Notes under the pieces: model-generated
Databases searched by the model: none
Told to the model about the DNA's origin: nothing
The model's input: only the letters and a program-made list of their open reading frames with translations
DNA from: Cyclobacteriaceae bacterium
GTDB taxonomy: Bacteria > Bacteroidota > Bacteroidia > Cytophagales > Cyclobacteriaceae
Length of the DNA: 64,000 nucleotides
Assembly: GCA_016787645.1 (NCBI GenBank)
Contig: JAEUUF010000013.1
Coordinates: 496,001-560,000 of the forward strand
Direction: 5' to 3'
Shown: positions 52,845 to 62,248 of the stretch, one piece after another
How the letters are laid out: each line of letters begins with the position of its first letter
Numbering within the stretch: position 1 is the first letter of the stretch
Made by a program: the position numbers and the translations under genes

Positions 52845-53768
52845 CTACCCTTGATTGGTTTCAGGCCGGGTGAGTTGACTAAACACTGACTCGAGGGAAT
52901 TTTCCTCCAGCGAAAGTCCTACGAGCGGCAATTGATGATCGGCGGCAAAACGAATGAGCGCTGGGCGTATGTCGCGATCTCCATTCGTGACCAGCCGGTA
53001 TTTACCGTCCGCCAATCGGCTGACCGACCGGACGCCCTCCGCCTGGGCTAACAATTCCTCCGAAACAATTTCAGCGAACTCGATCACGACGTGGTCGCTC
53101 CCGGTTCGGGTAAGATTTTCGAGGCGGTCATCGGCCACCAACTCACCTCGGTTGATTACAATGACTCGCTCACACAAAGCCTGAACTTCCTGGAGAATGT
53201 GGGAAGAGAAGAGCACAGTTTTGTTAGCACTCACGGCCTTGATCAAGCGGCGAATTTCTACCAACTGGTTGGGGTCAAGACCAGACGTTGGTTCATCCAG
53301 CACCAGGACTGGAGGATCATGGATTAGGGCCTGAGCCAGCCCGATGCGCTGGCGATAACCTTTTGAGAGCATGTTGATCTTCTTGTGTTGCTCGAGGCCC
53401 AGTCCGCACAAATCAATCATTTCTTCCACACGCTTTCTCCTTTGACCTCTGTCTATTCGATAGAGTGCGGCCACAAAGTCCAGGTATTCGTGCACATACA
53501 TGTCGAGGTACAAGGGGTTGTGTTCGCCAAGGTATCCCGTGCATTGTTTGACAAACATCGGATCCTGAGTGACGTCCTTCCCGTTCACCGAAGCAGTGCC
53601 GGCCGTGGGCGGTAAGTATCCGGTGATGACCTTCATGGTGGTGGATTTCCCGGCCCCATTGGGCCCCAGGAACCCGACGATCTCCCCCTCCCGGACTGTA
53701 AATGAAATATCCTTCACCGCCGGTTGGCGGCCAAATACTTTGGTGAGGTGGCTGACCTGGATGGACAT
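52845..53768 (-). CDS. gldA: Gliding motility ABC transporter ATPase GldA
   Basis: 307 residues from ATG 53768. Walker A GPNGAGKST with Lys41, signature LSKGYRQRIGLAQAL, Walker B VLVLDEPTSGLDPNQ and switch His in LFSSHILQEV. It powers the GldAFG transporter. The first gene of gldA-gldF-gldG-DUF4340-dnaN. Confidence 0.95.
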   Translation of the reverse strand: MSIQVSHLTKVFGRQPAVKDISFTVREGEIVGFLGPNGAGKSTTMKVITGYLPPTAGTASVNGKDVTQDPMFVKQCTGYLGEHNPLYLDMYVHEYLDFVAALYRIDRGQRRKRVEEMIDLCGLGLEQHKKINMLSKGYRQRIGLAQALIHDPPVLVLDEPTSGLDPNQLVEIRRLIKAVSANKTVLFSSHILQEVQALCERVIVINRGELVADDRLENLTRTGSDHVVIEFAEIVSEELLAQAEGVRSVSRLADGKYRLVTNGDRDIRPALIRFAADHQLPLVGLSLEENSLESVFSQLTRPETNQG

Positions 53769-53895
53769 GACTAAGCGTCGCAAAATAACGCAAAAGAAGG
53801 CGGACTCCTACCCTTTCGACCAGCTCGCGGTCACCTCGCCGGCGATTGGAACATTAATTGCGGTTCAATAGAAAATGCAGAAATTACGGCCCCAT

Positions 53896-55356
53896 ATGAA
53901 GCGATTACTTTTCTTGATGCTGTACCTGTTCCCGTTCATCCTGTTGGCCCAGGACGGATATCAGCTTGACTTCCACATTAAGGAACTGAAAGACACCACG
54001 GTTTACCTGGGGTACTATTTTGGCGAGAGCACCTTTCTGCGGGATACCGCCAAGGCCGATCAAAATGGCCGATTCTCATTTTCCGGACCAAAGCCACTGG
54101 ACCGTGGCATCTATTTTCTGGTGCTCAATAAGAGCAAGGCCTTTGAGCCCGGTTTCCTGGTATACAAGAACCAACGGTTTTCGATGACAACCAGTGCGGA
54201 AGACTACATCCGCAACATGAAGGTTACCGGCGACGAAGATAACCAGCTCTTCTTTGAGAACATGATCTTCAACGCCGAACGGCATAAAGAAGCACAACCT
54301 TACCTCGCTATTCTCAAAGACAGCACACTGAAGGAAGATCAGAAGAAGGAAGCGCGTGAAGCTTTCAGCAAGATTGACAAGAAGGTACAGGATCACCAAA
54401 ATGAAGTCATCGCGAAGTATCCCAACTTCCTGACCTCAAAACTGATCAAGATAAACCGGCAGGTGCAAGTTCCGGATCCACCCAAGCGGGCTGACGGAAC
54501 TATCGATTCCATGTTTCAATACCGGTACTACCGGAAACATTACTTCGACAACTTTGACCTTACAGACGAAGCCCTGTTGCGGCTGCCTACCCCGGAATAC
54601 CAGGAGAAACTCAACTACTACCTTGACAAACTGATCCTTCAAACCCCTGACAGCCTGATGGCGGCCATTGACGACCTCGCCGCCCGAGTCAAATCGAACA
54701 GGGACACCTACAAATACCTGGTCTGGGCTTGTATCTATAAATATCAGAAACCTGCGATCATGGGACTTGATGAAGTATTCGTCAGGCTCTACGACAAGTA
54801 TTACGCCAGCGGGGAAATGGACTTTTGGATCAATGCGGCTATGAAGAAGTCGGTTAAAGACTACGCCGACAAATTACGTCACAGCCTGATCGGCAAAACG
54901 GGTGCTAACCTGGTTATGCAAGATCAGAATTTCCAGCGCCGGGCCTTGTACGACATCAAGAAAAAGTATTCCCTGATTTACTTTTTCGACCCCGACTGTG
55001 GGCATTGCAAGGAAGAGACACCCCGTCTGGTAAACTTTTACAGCCAGCAGAAAGATAAATTCAACCTGGAAGTATTCGCGGTGAGCCTCGACAGCTCGAT
55101 GCAAAAAATGCGCGATTACATCAAGACGATGAAAATGACCTGGATCACGGTCAACGGTCCCCGGAGTTACACCGGCTCGCTGTTTGACTCCTACTATGCA
55201 GAGACCACACCCATGCTCTATGTGCTGGATGACAAGCGCAAGATCATTGCCAAGGGCCTTCCGGCGGAACGATTGGCTGATTTCCTTGCCAATTACGAGC
55301 TTTTTCAACAGCGCAAGGCGGCTCAAAAGGCCAAAGGGCAAAATCCAGGAAACTGA
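53896..55356 (+). CDS. TlpA-like thiol:disulfide protein with DUF4369-type N-terminal domain
   Basis: 486 residues from ATG 53896. The signal ends LLAQ. The N-terminal half (YQLDFHIKELKDTTVYLGYYFGES, VTGDEDNQLFFENMIF) resembles DUF4369; a helical middle follows, and the last about 150 residues form a thioredoxin fold with CGHC at residues 368-371 (FFDPDCGHCKEETPRL) and a cis-Pro region TTPMLYVLD. It probably reduces or exchanges disulfides in the periplasm. It is divergent from gldA. Confidence 0.88.
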   Translation: MKRLLFLMLYLFPFILLAQDGYQLDFHIKELKDTTVYLGYYFGESTFLRDTAKADQNGRFSFSGPKPLDRGIYFLVLNKSKAFEPGFLVYKNQRFSMTTSAEDYIRNMKVTGDEDNQLFFENMIFNAERHKEAQPYLAILKDSTLKEDQKKEAREAFSKIDKKVQDHQNEVIAKYPNFLTSKLIKINRQVQVPDPPKRADGTIDSMFQYRYYRKHYFDNFDLTDEALLRLPTPEYQEKLNYYLDKLILQTPDSLMAAIDDLAARVKSNRDTYKYLVWACIYKYQKPAIMGLDEVFVRLYDKYYASGEMDFWINAAMKKSVKDYADKLRHSLIGKTGANLVMQDQNFQRRALYDIKKKYSLIYFFDPDCGHCKEETPRLVNFYSQQKDKFNLEVFAVSLDSSMQKMRDYIKTMKMTWITVNGPRSYTGSLFDSYYAETTPMLYVLDDKRKIIAKGLPAERLADFLANYELFQQRKAAQKAKGQNPGN

Positions 55357-55481
55357 GCCTGCTATTCACTACCCATTTCTGCTGGTTTAAGGCCTTTTTA
55401 TGAATATTTAACATACTGGGTGCAACTATTTGGCCGTCCGGGAGTATCTAAGAGGGTAAAGACCCCTAATCAAATCGACCT

Positions 55482-55934
55482 ATGGCACTCATGGAAACGC
55501 TGTTCGGCAAGAAGAAAAAGGAATTCAGAGCTACTTGCCCTATCACAAAGGAACCGCTTGAAAAGGGGTTTGGTTACCTCCTTACCACATCCCAGGTGGT
55601 GGCCAGCAAGAAGTACTGGGACTTGGTCATGACCGAGCCGGAAACTATGAGCTATACCGTTTCCCATTTTCACAACCAGTCCAGCGGTACGCAGATGCGC
55701 TCCATGATCTTCCAGAAGTACGCCTCGATCACCAAGCCGTGGATTGTTTCTGATTCAGTCATCGGCTACTTTGATGTGGACAAGAATGCAGCGCGCGAGA
55801 ACGCCCGCAAATGGTGGGAGCAGGAGGGTAATTTTGTTCCCGCGGAGGAGCATGGCCTTGATCCGGCTACGTTCCAGGCTTGGAAGAATTACGCCGTACT
55901 GGAAGCAGGCCGCGACAAGGTTCGTGCAGCCTGA
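55482..55934 (+). CDS. Protein of unknown function with a CP..K.PL motif
   Basis: 150 residues. The N-terminus is basic (GKKKKEFRATCPITKEPLEKGFGYLL), followed by a mixed region (TEPETMSYTVSHFHNQSSGTQ) and a C-terminal helix (AFQAWKNYAVLEAGRDKV-like). There is one Cys and no signal peptide. I recognise no family. It has its own upstream space of 125 bases. Confidence 0.6.
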   Translation: MALMETLFGKKKKEFRATCPITKEPLEKGFGYLLTTSQVVASKKYWDLVMTEPETMSYTVSHFHNQSSGTQMRSMIFQKYASITKPWIVSDSVIGYFDVDKNAARENARKWWEQEGNFVPAEEHGLDPATFQAWKNYAVLEAGRDKVRAA

Positions 55935-55950
55935 AGAAATAACAGTTACT

Positions 55951-56925
55951 TTATTTTGATCGCTCAATCGTGAACCTCACCAGGTTCCCAAGCGACACCC
56001 TGTATGGGGAATTCGGAAATGCTTCCAACATAACCAGCGCTTCCTGGTAATAGCGTTGCATGACCGAAGTAGCATAATCAATGCCACCGGAGCTCCGCAC
56101 AAAATCGATCACTTCTTTCACTTTGCTGACTTTGGTGCTTTCACTCCGGATGATGCCGATGATGTGGCGCTTTTGTAGCCATGATGCTTTGCTGAGCGCA
56201 TAAATCAGCGGCAGGGTCATTTTCTTCTCTTTGATATCAATACCTACCGGCTTACCAATGGTATCGTCGCCGTAATCAAACAGGTCGTCTTTGATCTGGA
56301 ACGCCATTCCAATATGTAGGCCAAATTCCTTCATGCGGGTCACCATGGCCTGGTCAGCGCCGGCGGAACTGGCGCCCATGGCACAGCAAGAGGCAATCAG
56401 CGAGGCTGTCTTCTGCCGAATGATTTCAAAGTAGAGGTCTTCGGTGATATCGAGTTGGCGGGCTTTTTCCATCTGCAGGAGTTCTCCTTCGCTCATCTCC
56501 TTCACTGATTCCGTTCCGATTGTCAGCAGGTCAAATTCCTTGTGCTCAACCGACAGCATAAGCGCGCGGGCAAGCAGGAAGTCACCCACGAGCACGGCAA
56601 TCTTGTTTTTCCAGAGGGCGTTGATGGAAAAGAAGCCCCGCCGGTAATTGGCATCGTCCACCACATCGTCATGGACCAAGGACGCCGTATGAAGCAGCTC
56701 AATAAGTGACGCCGCGCGGAAAGTGGACTCCGTGATTTTCCCGCAGGTCCCGGCGCTCAGGAAAATGAACATGGGGCGCATTTGCTTCCCCTTCCGCTTG
56801 ACGATGTAGTGCATGATCTTGTCGAGCAGCAGGACACGGGTTTGCATGCTGGACCGGAATTTTTGTTCAAATTCCTCCATCTCTCCCGCTATAGGGGCTT
56901 TGATTTCGTCCAGGCTCAACGGCAT
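55951..56925 (-). CDS. Polyprenyl (octaprenyl-type) diphosphate synthase
   Basis: 324 residues from ATG 56925; a longer frame to 57222 overlaps the divergent MscS gene and is rejected. Two aspartate-rich motifs: LVHDDVVDDA and IKDDLFDYGDD. It chains isopentenyl diphosphate into long prenyl chains, probably the quinone side chain. Chain length cannot be fixed by eye; the residues before the first motif (LIELLHTAS) have no bulky aromatic, consistent with a long product. Confidence 0.92.
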   Translation of the reverse strand: MPLSLDEIKAPIAGEMEEFEQKFRSSMQTRVLLLDKIMHYIVKRKGKQMRPMFIFLSAGTCGKITESTFRAASLIELLHTASLVHDDVVDDANYRRGFFSINALWKNKIAVLVGDFLLARALMLSVEHKEFDLLTIGTESVKEMSEGELLQMEKARQLDITEDLYFEIIRQKTASLIASCCAMGASSAGADQAMVTRMKEFGLHIGMAFQIKDDLFDYGDDTIGKPVGIDIKEKKMTLPLIYALSKASWLQKRHIIGIIRSESTKVSKVKEVIDFVRSSGGIDYATSVMQRYYQEALVMLEAFPNSPYRVSLGNLVRFTIERSK

Positions 56926-57040
56926 CGCGGCAAGATAGTCAATAGTCCATAGCGGCAGTCGACCGGTACCCTCAAAATAAAAGGTGCGTTCATCTTCCTC
57001 ACCTCCTGTGGACATCCCTTCCGATTTCCTAATTTGGGGC

Positions 57041-57913
57041 ATGAATTCCTTTGACCAGAAGTGGGAACAGATATTGTTCGCCCTGATTGTCCTGGTGGTT
57101 GCCTTTGTTCTCGGAAGGGTTATCCGGATGTTGCTCGGTCGATTCTTTCGCAGTGCGGCGCTGAAGCTGAATGTGGACCCTACGCGGTATAATTTCTTCA
57201 AGAACGCGAGCGATTTTCTCATCTACCTCATAGCCATTGTCATTATTTTCCGGTCGATACCGGCGCTTCGGGCGTTCGGTGACACCCTGCTCACCGGCGC
57301 GGGGATCCTGGCGGCCATTGTTGGTTTCGCGTCTCAATCGGCCTTCTCCAATATTGTCAGCGGCATCTTCCTCGTCATATTCCGCCCCTTTAGCGTGGGC
57401 GACCGGGTAAAAATCGGTCAGCTCTATTCCGGTGACGTGGAAGACATCACCTTGCGCCATACCGTGATTAAGGACTTTGAAAACCGGCGCATTGTTATTC
57501 CCAACACGGTCATCAGCAATGAGGTCATCTTGAACTCTACCATTATTGATGAGAAGGTCTGTATGTTTATCGAATTGGGCATTTCGCACGAAGCCAACAT
57601 TAGCAAGGCCCAGGCGATCATCCAGGAAGAAGCCCTGAAGCATCCTTACTGCATCGACAACCGTTCTGAAGCTGAGAAAGCAAAGGGGGACCACGCCGTG
57701 ATGGTGCGGGTCATGGGCTTTACGGAAGTCGCCACCCAGCTCCGCGGGTATGCATGGGCCCGCAATCCCAACGACGGGTTTGACCTCAAATGTGATCTCC
57801 ACAAATCCGTGAAAGAGCGGTTCGACCGGGAGGGCATCGCGCTGGCCGTTCCGCTGCGCCTGATCGACTATAGGGATCGCCTCCGAAATCCAGAGGCTAA
57901 CCCCCAACCGTAA
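57041..57913 (+). CDS. MscS-family mechanosensitive channel
   Basis: 290 residues from ATG 57041. Two N-terminal membrane helices, then the pore helix TM3 with GAGILAAIVGFASQSAFSN and VIFRPFSVGD, then the cytoplasmic beta domain (VEDITLRHTVI, NRRIVIPNTVISNEVI). It opens under membrane tension to release solutes. Acidic C-terminus. Fifty-seven bases before the first antiporter gene. Confidence 0.93.
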   Translation: MNSFDQKWEQILFALIVLVVAFVLGRVIRMLLGRFFRSAALKLNVDPTRYNFFKNASDFLIYLIAIVIIFRSIPALRAFGDTLLTGAGILAAIVGFASQSAFSNIVSGIFLVIFRPFSVGDRVKIGQLYSGDVEDITLRHTVIKDFENRRIVIPNTVISNEVILNSTIIDEKVCMFIELGISHEANISKAQAIIQEEALKHPYCIDNRSEAEKAKGDHAVMVRVMGFTEVATQLRGYAWARNPNDGFDLKCDLHKSVKERFDREGIALAVPLRLIDYRDRLRNPEANPQP

Positions 57914-57929
57914 GTTGAGGTTGATTCAT

Positions 57930-57937
57930 TACATTTG
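57930..57937 (+). promoter_or_regulatory. Promoter -7 element TACATTTG for the first antiporter
   Basis: Exact TAnnTTTG, 33 bases before ATG 57971. It overlaps a possible TTG start at 57935, which supports the later ATG. Confidence 0.5.
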
Positions 57938-57970
57938 GAATTGGTTCTTGGAGAGTCGACACAACACCCC

Positions 57971-58951
57971 ATGCTTGTCGCCCTGTTGATTTTGATTGCC
58001 GGATTTGCCATCCTGATTAAGGGTGCTGATTTTCTTGTGGGCGGCGCGTCGTCGCTGGCGAAGAATCATGGCATATCCAACCTGGCCATCGGCCTGACGG
58101 TGGTGGCTTTCGGGACTTCCATGCCGGAACTGGTGGTGAGTCTCATCTCGGCGTTATCGGGCCGCAATGATGCTTCATTCGGCAATGTCATCGGCAGCAA
58201 CAACTTTAACCTGCTATTGATCCTGGGTTTATCCGGCATGATCACCCCGCTCGTGGTTCAACGGAATACTGTCCGGTTCGAAGTACCCCTTTCATTGGGC
58301 GCTGCCATAATTCTTTACGTCATGGTGAATGATGGTGGAGTTACACTCGAATCCACGGGTGCGCCGGGGATGCTGGATCGGGGTGACAGTTTGATTTTGC
58401 TGGTGCTGTTTGCTGCTTTCCTGATTTATATTTACCGGACCATGCACGATGGTGCATCCCTTGAAGAGGTTCAGTCCATTCCGATCTACACAACTCCCAA
58501 GTCGATCTTCTTCATCATCATCGGGTTGATCATGCTGGTTGGCGGAGGAAAACTGGTAGTCGATAACGCCGTCTTTATCGCTCATGAATTTGGCCTTAGC
58601 GAAAAGCTTATTGGTCTGACCATTTTGGCCGCAGGAACTTCGCTCCCGGAATTGGCTACCTCGCTCATTGCTGCCTACCGCAAGAATGCGGATATCGCCA
58701 TCGGAAATGTGGTGGGCTCTAACATTTTCAATATCCTCCTGATCCTCGGTGTAACGGGAACTATCCAGCCCATCGGGTATAATCCCTTGCTTAACGTTGA
58801 CCTGCAGGTACTAATGGGTGGAACAGTCCTGCTCATTGTTTTTATGTTCACCCTTAATACACGCAGGCTGGATCGATGGGAAGCTTTCCTGCTGGCAGCC
58901 TCCTATGTTGCTTATACGGTCTATCTCATCGCAAACGACTCAGGGGCTTGA
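57971..58951 (+). CDS. CaCA-family calcium/sodium antiporter, copy 1
   Basis: 326 residues from ATG 57971, which gives the same length as copy 2. Ten or so membrane segments and two inverted alpha repeats: GTSMPELVVS with GNVIGSNNFN, and GTSLPELATS with GNVVGSNIFN. These acidic motifs bind Ca2+ or Na+ in the exchange site. Copy 2 follows 59 bases later. Confidence 0.94.
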   Translation: MLVALLILIAGFAILIKGADFLVGGASSLAKNHGISNLAIGLTVVAFGTSMPELVVSLISALSGRNDASFGNVIGSNNFNLLLILGLSGMITPLVVQRNTVRFEVPLSLGAAIILYVMVNDGGVTLESTGAPGMLDRGDSLILLVLFAAFLIYIYRTMHDGASLEEVQSIPIYTTPKSIFFIIIGLIMLVGGGKLVVDNAVFIAHEFGLSEKLIGLTILAAGTSLPELATSLIAAYRKNADIAIGNVVGSNIFNILLILGVTGTIQPIGYNPLLNVDLQVLMGGTVLLIVFMFTLNTRRLDRWEAFLLAASYVAYTVYLIANDSGA

Positions 58952-59010
58952 GTGTAATGAATTGCGAAATTGATCCTATCTTTCGAAGATTAACATAACC
59001 CCGTAACGGC

Positions 59011-59991
59011 ATGTTATACCCTATCCTCCTGTTGCTCGTTGGCTTTGTCATCCTGATCAAAGGTGCTGACTTCCTTGTTAACGGCGCCTCTTCGGCGGCA
59101 AAAAAGAACGGCATCTCCAACCTCGCCATCGGGCTCACCGTGGTAGCTTTTGGAACTTCGATGCCCGAACTCGTCGTCAGTCTTCTCTCCGCCCTGGAAG
59201 GAAAGAACGACGCTTCGTTCGGCAACGTGATTGGAAGCAATAATTTTAACCTGTTGTTCATTCTTGGCATTGCCGGCGCCATTTACCCACTGGTCGTACA
59301 GCGCAATACCGTGAAGTACGAAGTGCCCCTTTCGCTGGTGGCCGCCTTCGTGTTGTTCATTCTTGTGAATGATGGCCTTCTCTTTGGCAGCACCGGTTTC
59401 GAGGCTCCCTATGGTGGATCACTCTCGCGATGGGATGCCGCAATTCTCTTGCTCTTCTTTGCCGGGTTTCTCGTTTATATCTACCGAACGATGCGAACCA
59501 CCGCCGACCTGGAAGAGGGTGATCCCATCAAGCTTTACAGCACGCCCATTTCGATGCTCATGATTTTAGCGGGGCTGGCCATGCTGATATATGGTGGCAA
59601 ACTTGTCGTCGATAATGCGATTGAGATTGCGCATCATTATGGACTGAGCGAAAAACTCATTGGCTTGACCATCCTGGCCGCCGGCACTTCCTTGCCGGAA
59701 CTGGCGACCTCCTGTGTGGCGGCCTACCGGAAGAATACGGATATCGCCATCGGCAACGTAGTCGGCTCAAACATCTTCAACATCTTTTTTATCCTGGGGC
59801 TGACAGCCTTTGTCCACCCTATCCCCTACAACCCCGCGATGAATTTTGACCTCCAGGTGTTGATGGCGTCGACCGTACTGCTCATGATTTTTATGTTTAC
59901 CCTCAATACCCGCAAACTTGACCGGTGGGAGGCTTTGCTCATGCTAGGCGCTTACTTCGCCTATACGGCTTACCTGGTCGCTATCGATTGA
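59011..59991 (+). CDS. CaCA-family calcium/sodium antiporter, copy 2
   Basis: 326 residues, with long near-identical stretches to copy 1 around both alpha repeats (GISNLAIGLTVVAFGTSMPE, KLIGLTILAAGTSLPELATS). Differences are mainly in the loop near residues 120-170. A tandem duplication. A TATCTTTC element at 58977-58984 may be its own promoter. It is followed by a bidirectional terminator. Confidence 0.95.
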   Translation: MLYPILLLLVGFVILIKGADFLVNGASSAAKKNGISNLAIGLTVVAFGTSMPELVVSLLSALEGKNDASFGNVIGSNNFNLLFILGIAGAIYPLVVQRNTVKYEVPLSLVAAFVLFILVNDGLLFGSTGFEAPYGGSLSRWDAAILLLFFAGFLVYIYRTMRTTADLEEGDPIKLYSTPISMLMILAGLAMLIYGGKLVVDNAIEIAHHYGLSEKLIGLTILAAGTSLPELATSCVAAYRKNTDIAIGNVVGSNIFNIFFILGLTAFVHPIPYNPAMNFDLQVLMASTVLLMIFMFTLNTRKLDRWEALLMLGAYFAYTAYLVAID

Positions 59992-60004
59992 TAAGCCTCC
60001 AAAT

Positions 60005-60045
60005 AAAAAAGGACCCTGGTCGAAGGTGACCAGGGTCCTTTTTTT
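60005..60045. terminator. Bidirectional terminator between the antiporter and coiled-coil lipoprotein genes
   Basis: AAAAAAGGACCCTGGTC / GACCAGGGTCCTTTTTT with loop GAAGGT. A-run on the left and T-run on the right, so it works on both strands at this convergent junction. Confidence 0.93.
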
Positions 60046-60057
60046 GTTGGCAAGTGA

Positions 60058-60801
60058 TTAGTTCACTTTCTTTTCCAGTTCGGTAATCTTGGCCTGGGCT
60101 TTTTCATTGCCGAGGGATTGCGCTTTCTTATAAAGTTCAATGGCCTCTCGGTAGGTCTCCTTCTTCTTGCGCGGTGCGAGCTTGGTGCGATTGGCTGCTT
60201 CTTCCACTGCCTCTGCGCGGGCGAAATAAGAATCCGCCTCACTCATCTTGCTTTGAATCATGAGTTCCTGGATACGGGCTTCAATCAGGGCCAGTTCCTG
60301 GGTTTTCTCATCAATCTGGGTTTGCTTGTCATTGAGTTCGGCCTCCTGCATGTCGATGGTGATCTTCATGTTTTCGTTCATGGTGCCGAGGTCGCTGACG
60401 CGCTGCTGGAGGACCGTGATCTCTTCATTCTTCTTCTCGAGATCAGCCTTCAGTTTCTTGATGGTGGCGGCAAACGCATTGTTATTGGCTTTTGACTTCT
60501 TCAGTGACTTCTCCAGGTCGCCGATGCGAGATTGGGTTTCCTTCACATACTTATTAAGGTCCTTCATCCGCGAAGTGTAATCGGAATAGGTGGTTCCCTC
60601 AATTACATTGACCCGCAGGACCTGGCGGTTGGCGTCGATGGAATCCATCAGCGTGCCAACTTCTTGCAGGGTCTGAGCCATTTGCTGGTTAATCTGCAAC
60701 TCATTCTGAAGCGAGTCGAGTTTACTTCTCAGTTTTTCGTTCTCGCCTCCGCAGCTCATCAGAAACATGCCGGTGATTGCGGCAAACAGAATATTTTTCA
60801 T
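60058..60801 (-). CDS. Coiled-coil lipoprotein
   Basis: 247 residues. A lipoprotein signal with lipobox FLMSC, then heptad coiled coil over most of the chain (LRSKLDSLQNELQINQQ, LKKSKANNNAFAATIKKLKADLEKKNEEI), and a short TPR-like end (YREAIELYKKAQSLGNEKAQAKI). It is likely a periplasmic or outer-membrane linker. No family name is certain. Confidence 0.8.
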   Translation of the reverse strand: MKNILFAAITGMFLMSCGGENEKLRSKLDSLQNELQINQQMAQTLQEVGTLMDSIDANRQVLRVNVIEGTTYSDYTSRMKDLNKYVKETQSRIGDLEKSLKKSKANNNAFAATIKKLKADLEKKNEEITVLQQRVSDLGTMNENMKITIDMQEAELNDKQTQIDEKTQELALIEARIQELMIQSKMSEADSYFARAEAVEEAANRTKLAPRKKKETYREAIELYKKAQSLGNEKAQAKITELEKKVN

Positions 60802-60941
60802 ATGTACAGGTGTTTTAGTGTCACAAAAATAATGGCTTTCGGCCTGATCGAGACGCTATTAAATAAATATCGGACGAAACGACATAATCTACGCCAATCG
60901 CGTAAATTCGCCCCTGTTTTCGTCATTTTTGACCTGTTCCA

Positions 60942-62243
60942 ATGCCCAATTCGATTGTTGCGCAAACGCGCATTGCTGACCTGGGCACCCCCCGCATCAT
61001 TGTGATCGGGGGAGGTTTTGCCGGCCTCGAGGTTGTTCGTCATTTGAAGAACGTCAATGCGCAGGTAGTTCTTTTTGACCGTTACAATCATCATACGTTC
61101 CAGCCTCTTCTCTACCAGGTAGCCACGTCTGGTTTGGAAACCAGTTCCATTGTCTTTCCATTGAGAAAACGATTCTCGCATCGGCCTAATTTCTTTTTCC
61201 GGCTCGGTGAAGTGAAGCAGATCAATCCTGCCGAGAACACGATCGAGACCTCCATCGGGAAAGCCAAGTATGATTACCTCGTTATTGCATCAGGAGCAAC
61301 CACTAATTTTTACGGCATGGAGGATGTGCAAAAGTACTCCATGAGCATGAAGACCATTGAGGACTCCATCCAATTGCGCAATCATATCCTGCGCAACATG
61401 GAGAATGCACTGCTGGTGGATGACCCCGAGCAGATGAACAGTTTTATGGACTACGTAATTGTGGGTGGAGGACCCACGGGTGTAGAGCTGGCCGGCGCTC
61501 TGGCCGAACTGAAATCCCATGTATTCCCGAGAGACTATAACGAACTGGATCTTTCACACATGGACATCCACCTGATCGAAGCAGGTCCTCGCCTACTCAA
61601 TGGCATGTCGGAGAAAGCTTCCACCAAAGCATTACAATACCTTACCGACATGGGCGTCGATGTGCGCCTCAACGCTGCCGTTAAATCGTACGACGGCTAT
61701 GAACTGAAGTTCAACGAGAACGAACGCCTGATCTCTCGTACCGTGATCTGGGCTGCAGGGGTCAAGGGTAATCCCATTGAAGGGCTGTCGAAGGACACCA
61801 TCACGCGGGGCAACCGCATGTTGGTGGATGCCTACAACCGGGTGAAGGGATATGAAAACATTTTTGCGGTAGGTGATGTCGCCCTCATGGAAGGTGATTC
61901 TAAGTTTCCGAAAGGGCATCCGCAGATGGCACCGCCCGCCATGCAACAAGGAAAGCTCGTTGCAGAGAATATACAGCGACTCATGAAGAAACAGGCCATG
62001 AAAACTTTCCAGTACAGTGACCAGGGAAGCATGGCCACGGTGGGGAGAAACCGGGCAGTGGTCGACATGAAGGGATTCAAGATACAGGGATTCTTCGCCT
62101 GGTTTGTCTGGATGTTTGTGCACTTGCTCTCCATTACCGGGTTCAAGAATAAAGTGTTTACTTTCTTTAGCTGGTTTTTCAGTTATTTGTCTTACGATCG
62201 CAGCAATCGCCTCATTATTGGCCGACCACGGGATAAGGAATAG
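60942..62243 (+). CDS. ndh: NDH-2 type NAD(P)H dehydrogenase (FAD)
   Basis: 433 residues. FAD-binding GGGFAGLEVVRHL at residues about 23-35, NAD-binding VIVGGGPTGVELAGAL near 168, and FAVGDVALMEG near 308. A basic, hydrophobic C-terminus (FFAWFVWMFVHLLSITGF) anchors it to the membrane. It passes electrons from NADH to quinone without pumping protons. Five bases before kup. Confidence 0.92.
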   Translation: MPNSIVAQTRIADLGTPRIIVIGGGFAGLEVVRHLKNVNAQVVLFDRYNHHTFQPLLYQVATSGLETSSIVFPLRKRFSHRPNFFFRLGEVKQINPAENTIETSIGKAKYDYLVIASGATTNFYGMEDVQKYSMSMKTIEDSIQLRNHILRNMENALLVDDPEQMNSFMDYVIVGGGPTGVELAGALAELKSHVFPRDYNELDLSHMDIHLIEAGPRLLNGMSEKASTKALQYLTDMGVDVRLNAAVKSYDGYELKFNENERLISRTVIWAAGVKGNPIEGLSKDTITRGNRMLVDAYNRVKGYENIFAVGDVALMEGDSKFPKGHPQMAPPAMQQGKLVAENIQRLMKKQAMKTFQYSDQGSMATVGRNRAVVDMKGFKIQGFFAWFVWMFVHLLSITGFKNKVFTFFSWFFSYLSYDRSNRLIIGRPRDKE

Positions 62244-62248
62244 TCCGT

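Noticed and set aside
56926-57222. N-terminal extension of the prenyl synthase
   Set aside because: The added 99 codons overlap the divergent MscS gene on the other strand and have no family similarity; the family start fits ATG 56925.
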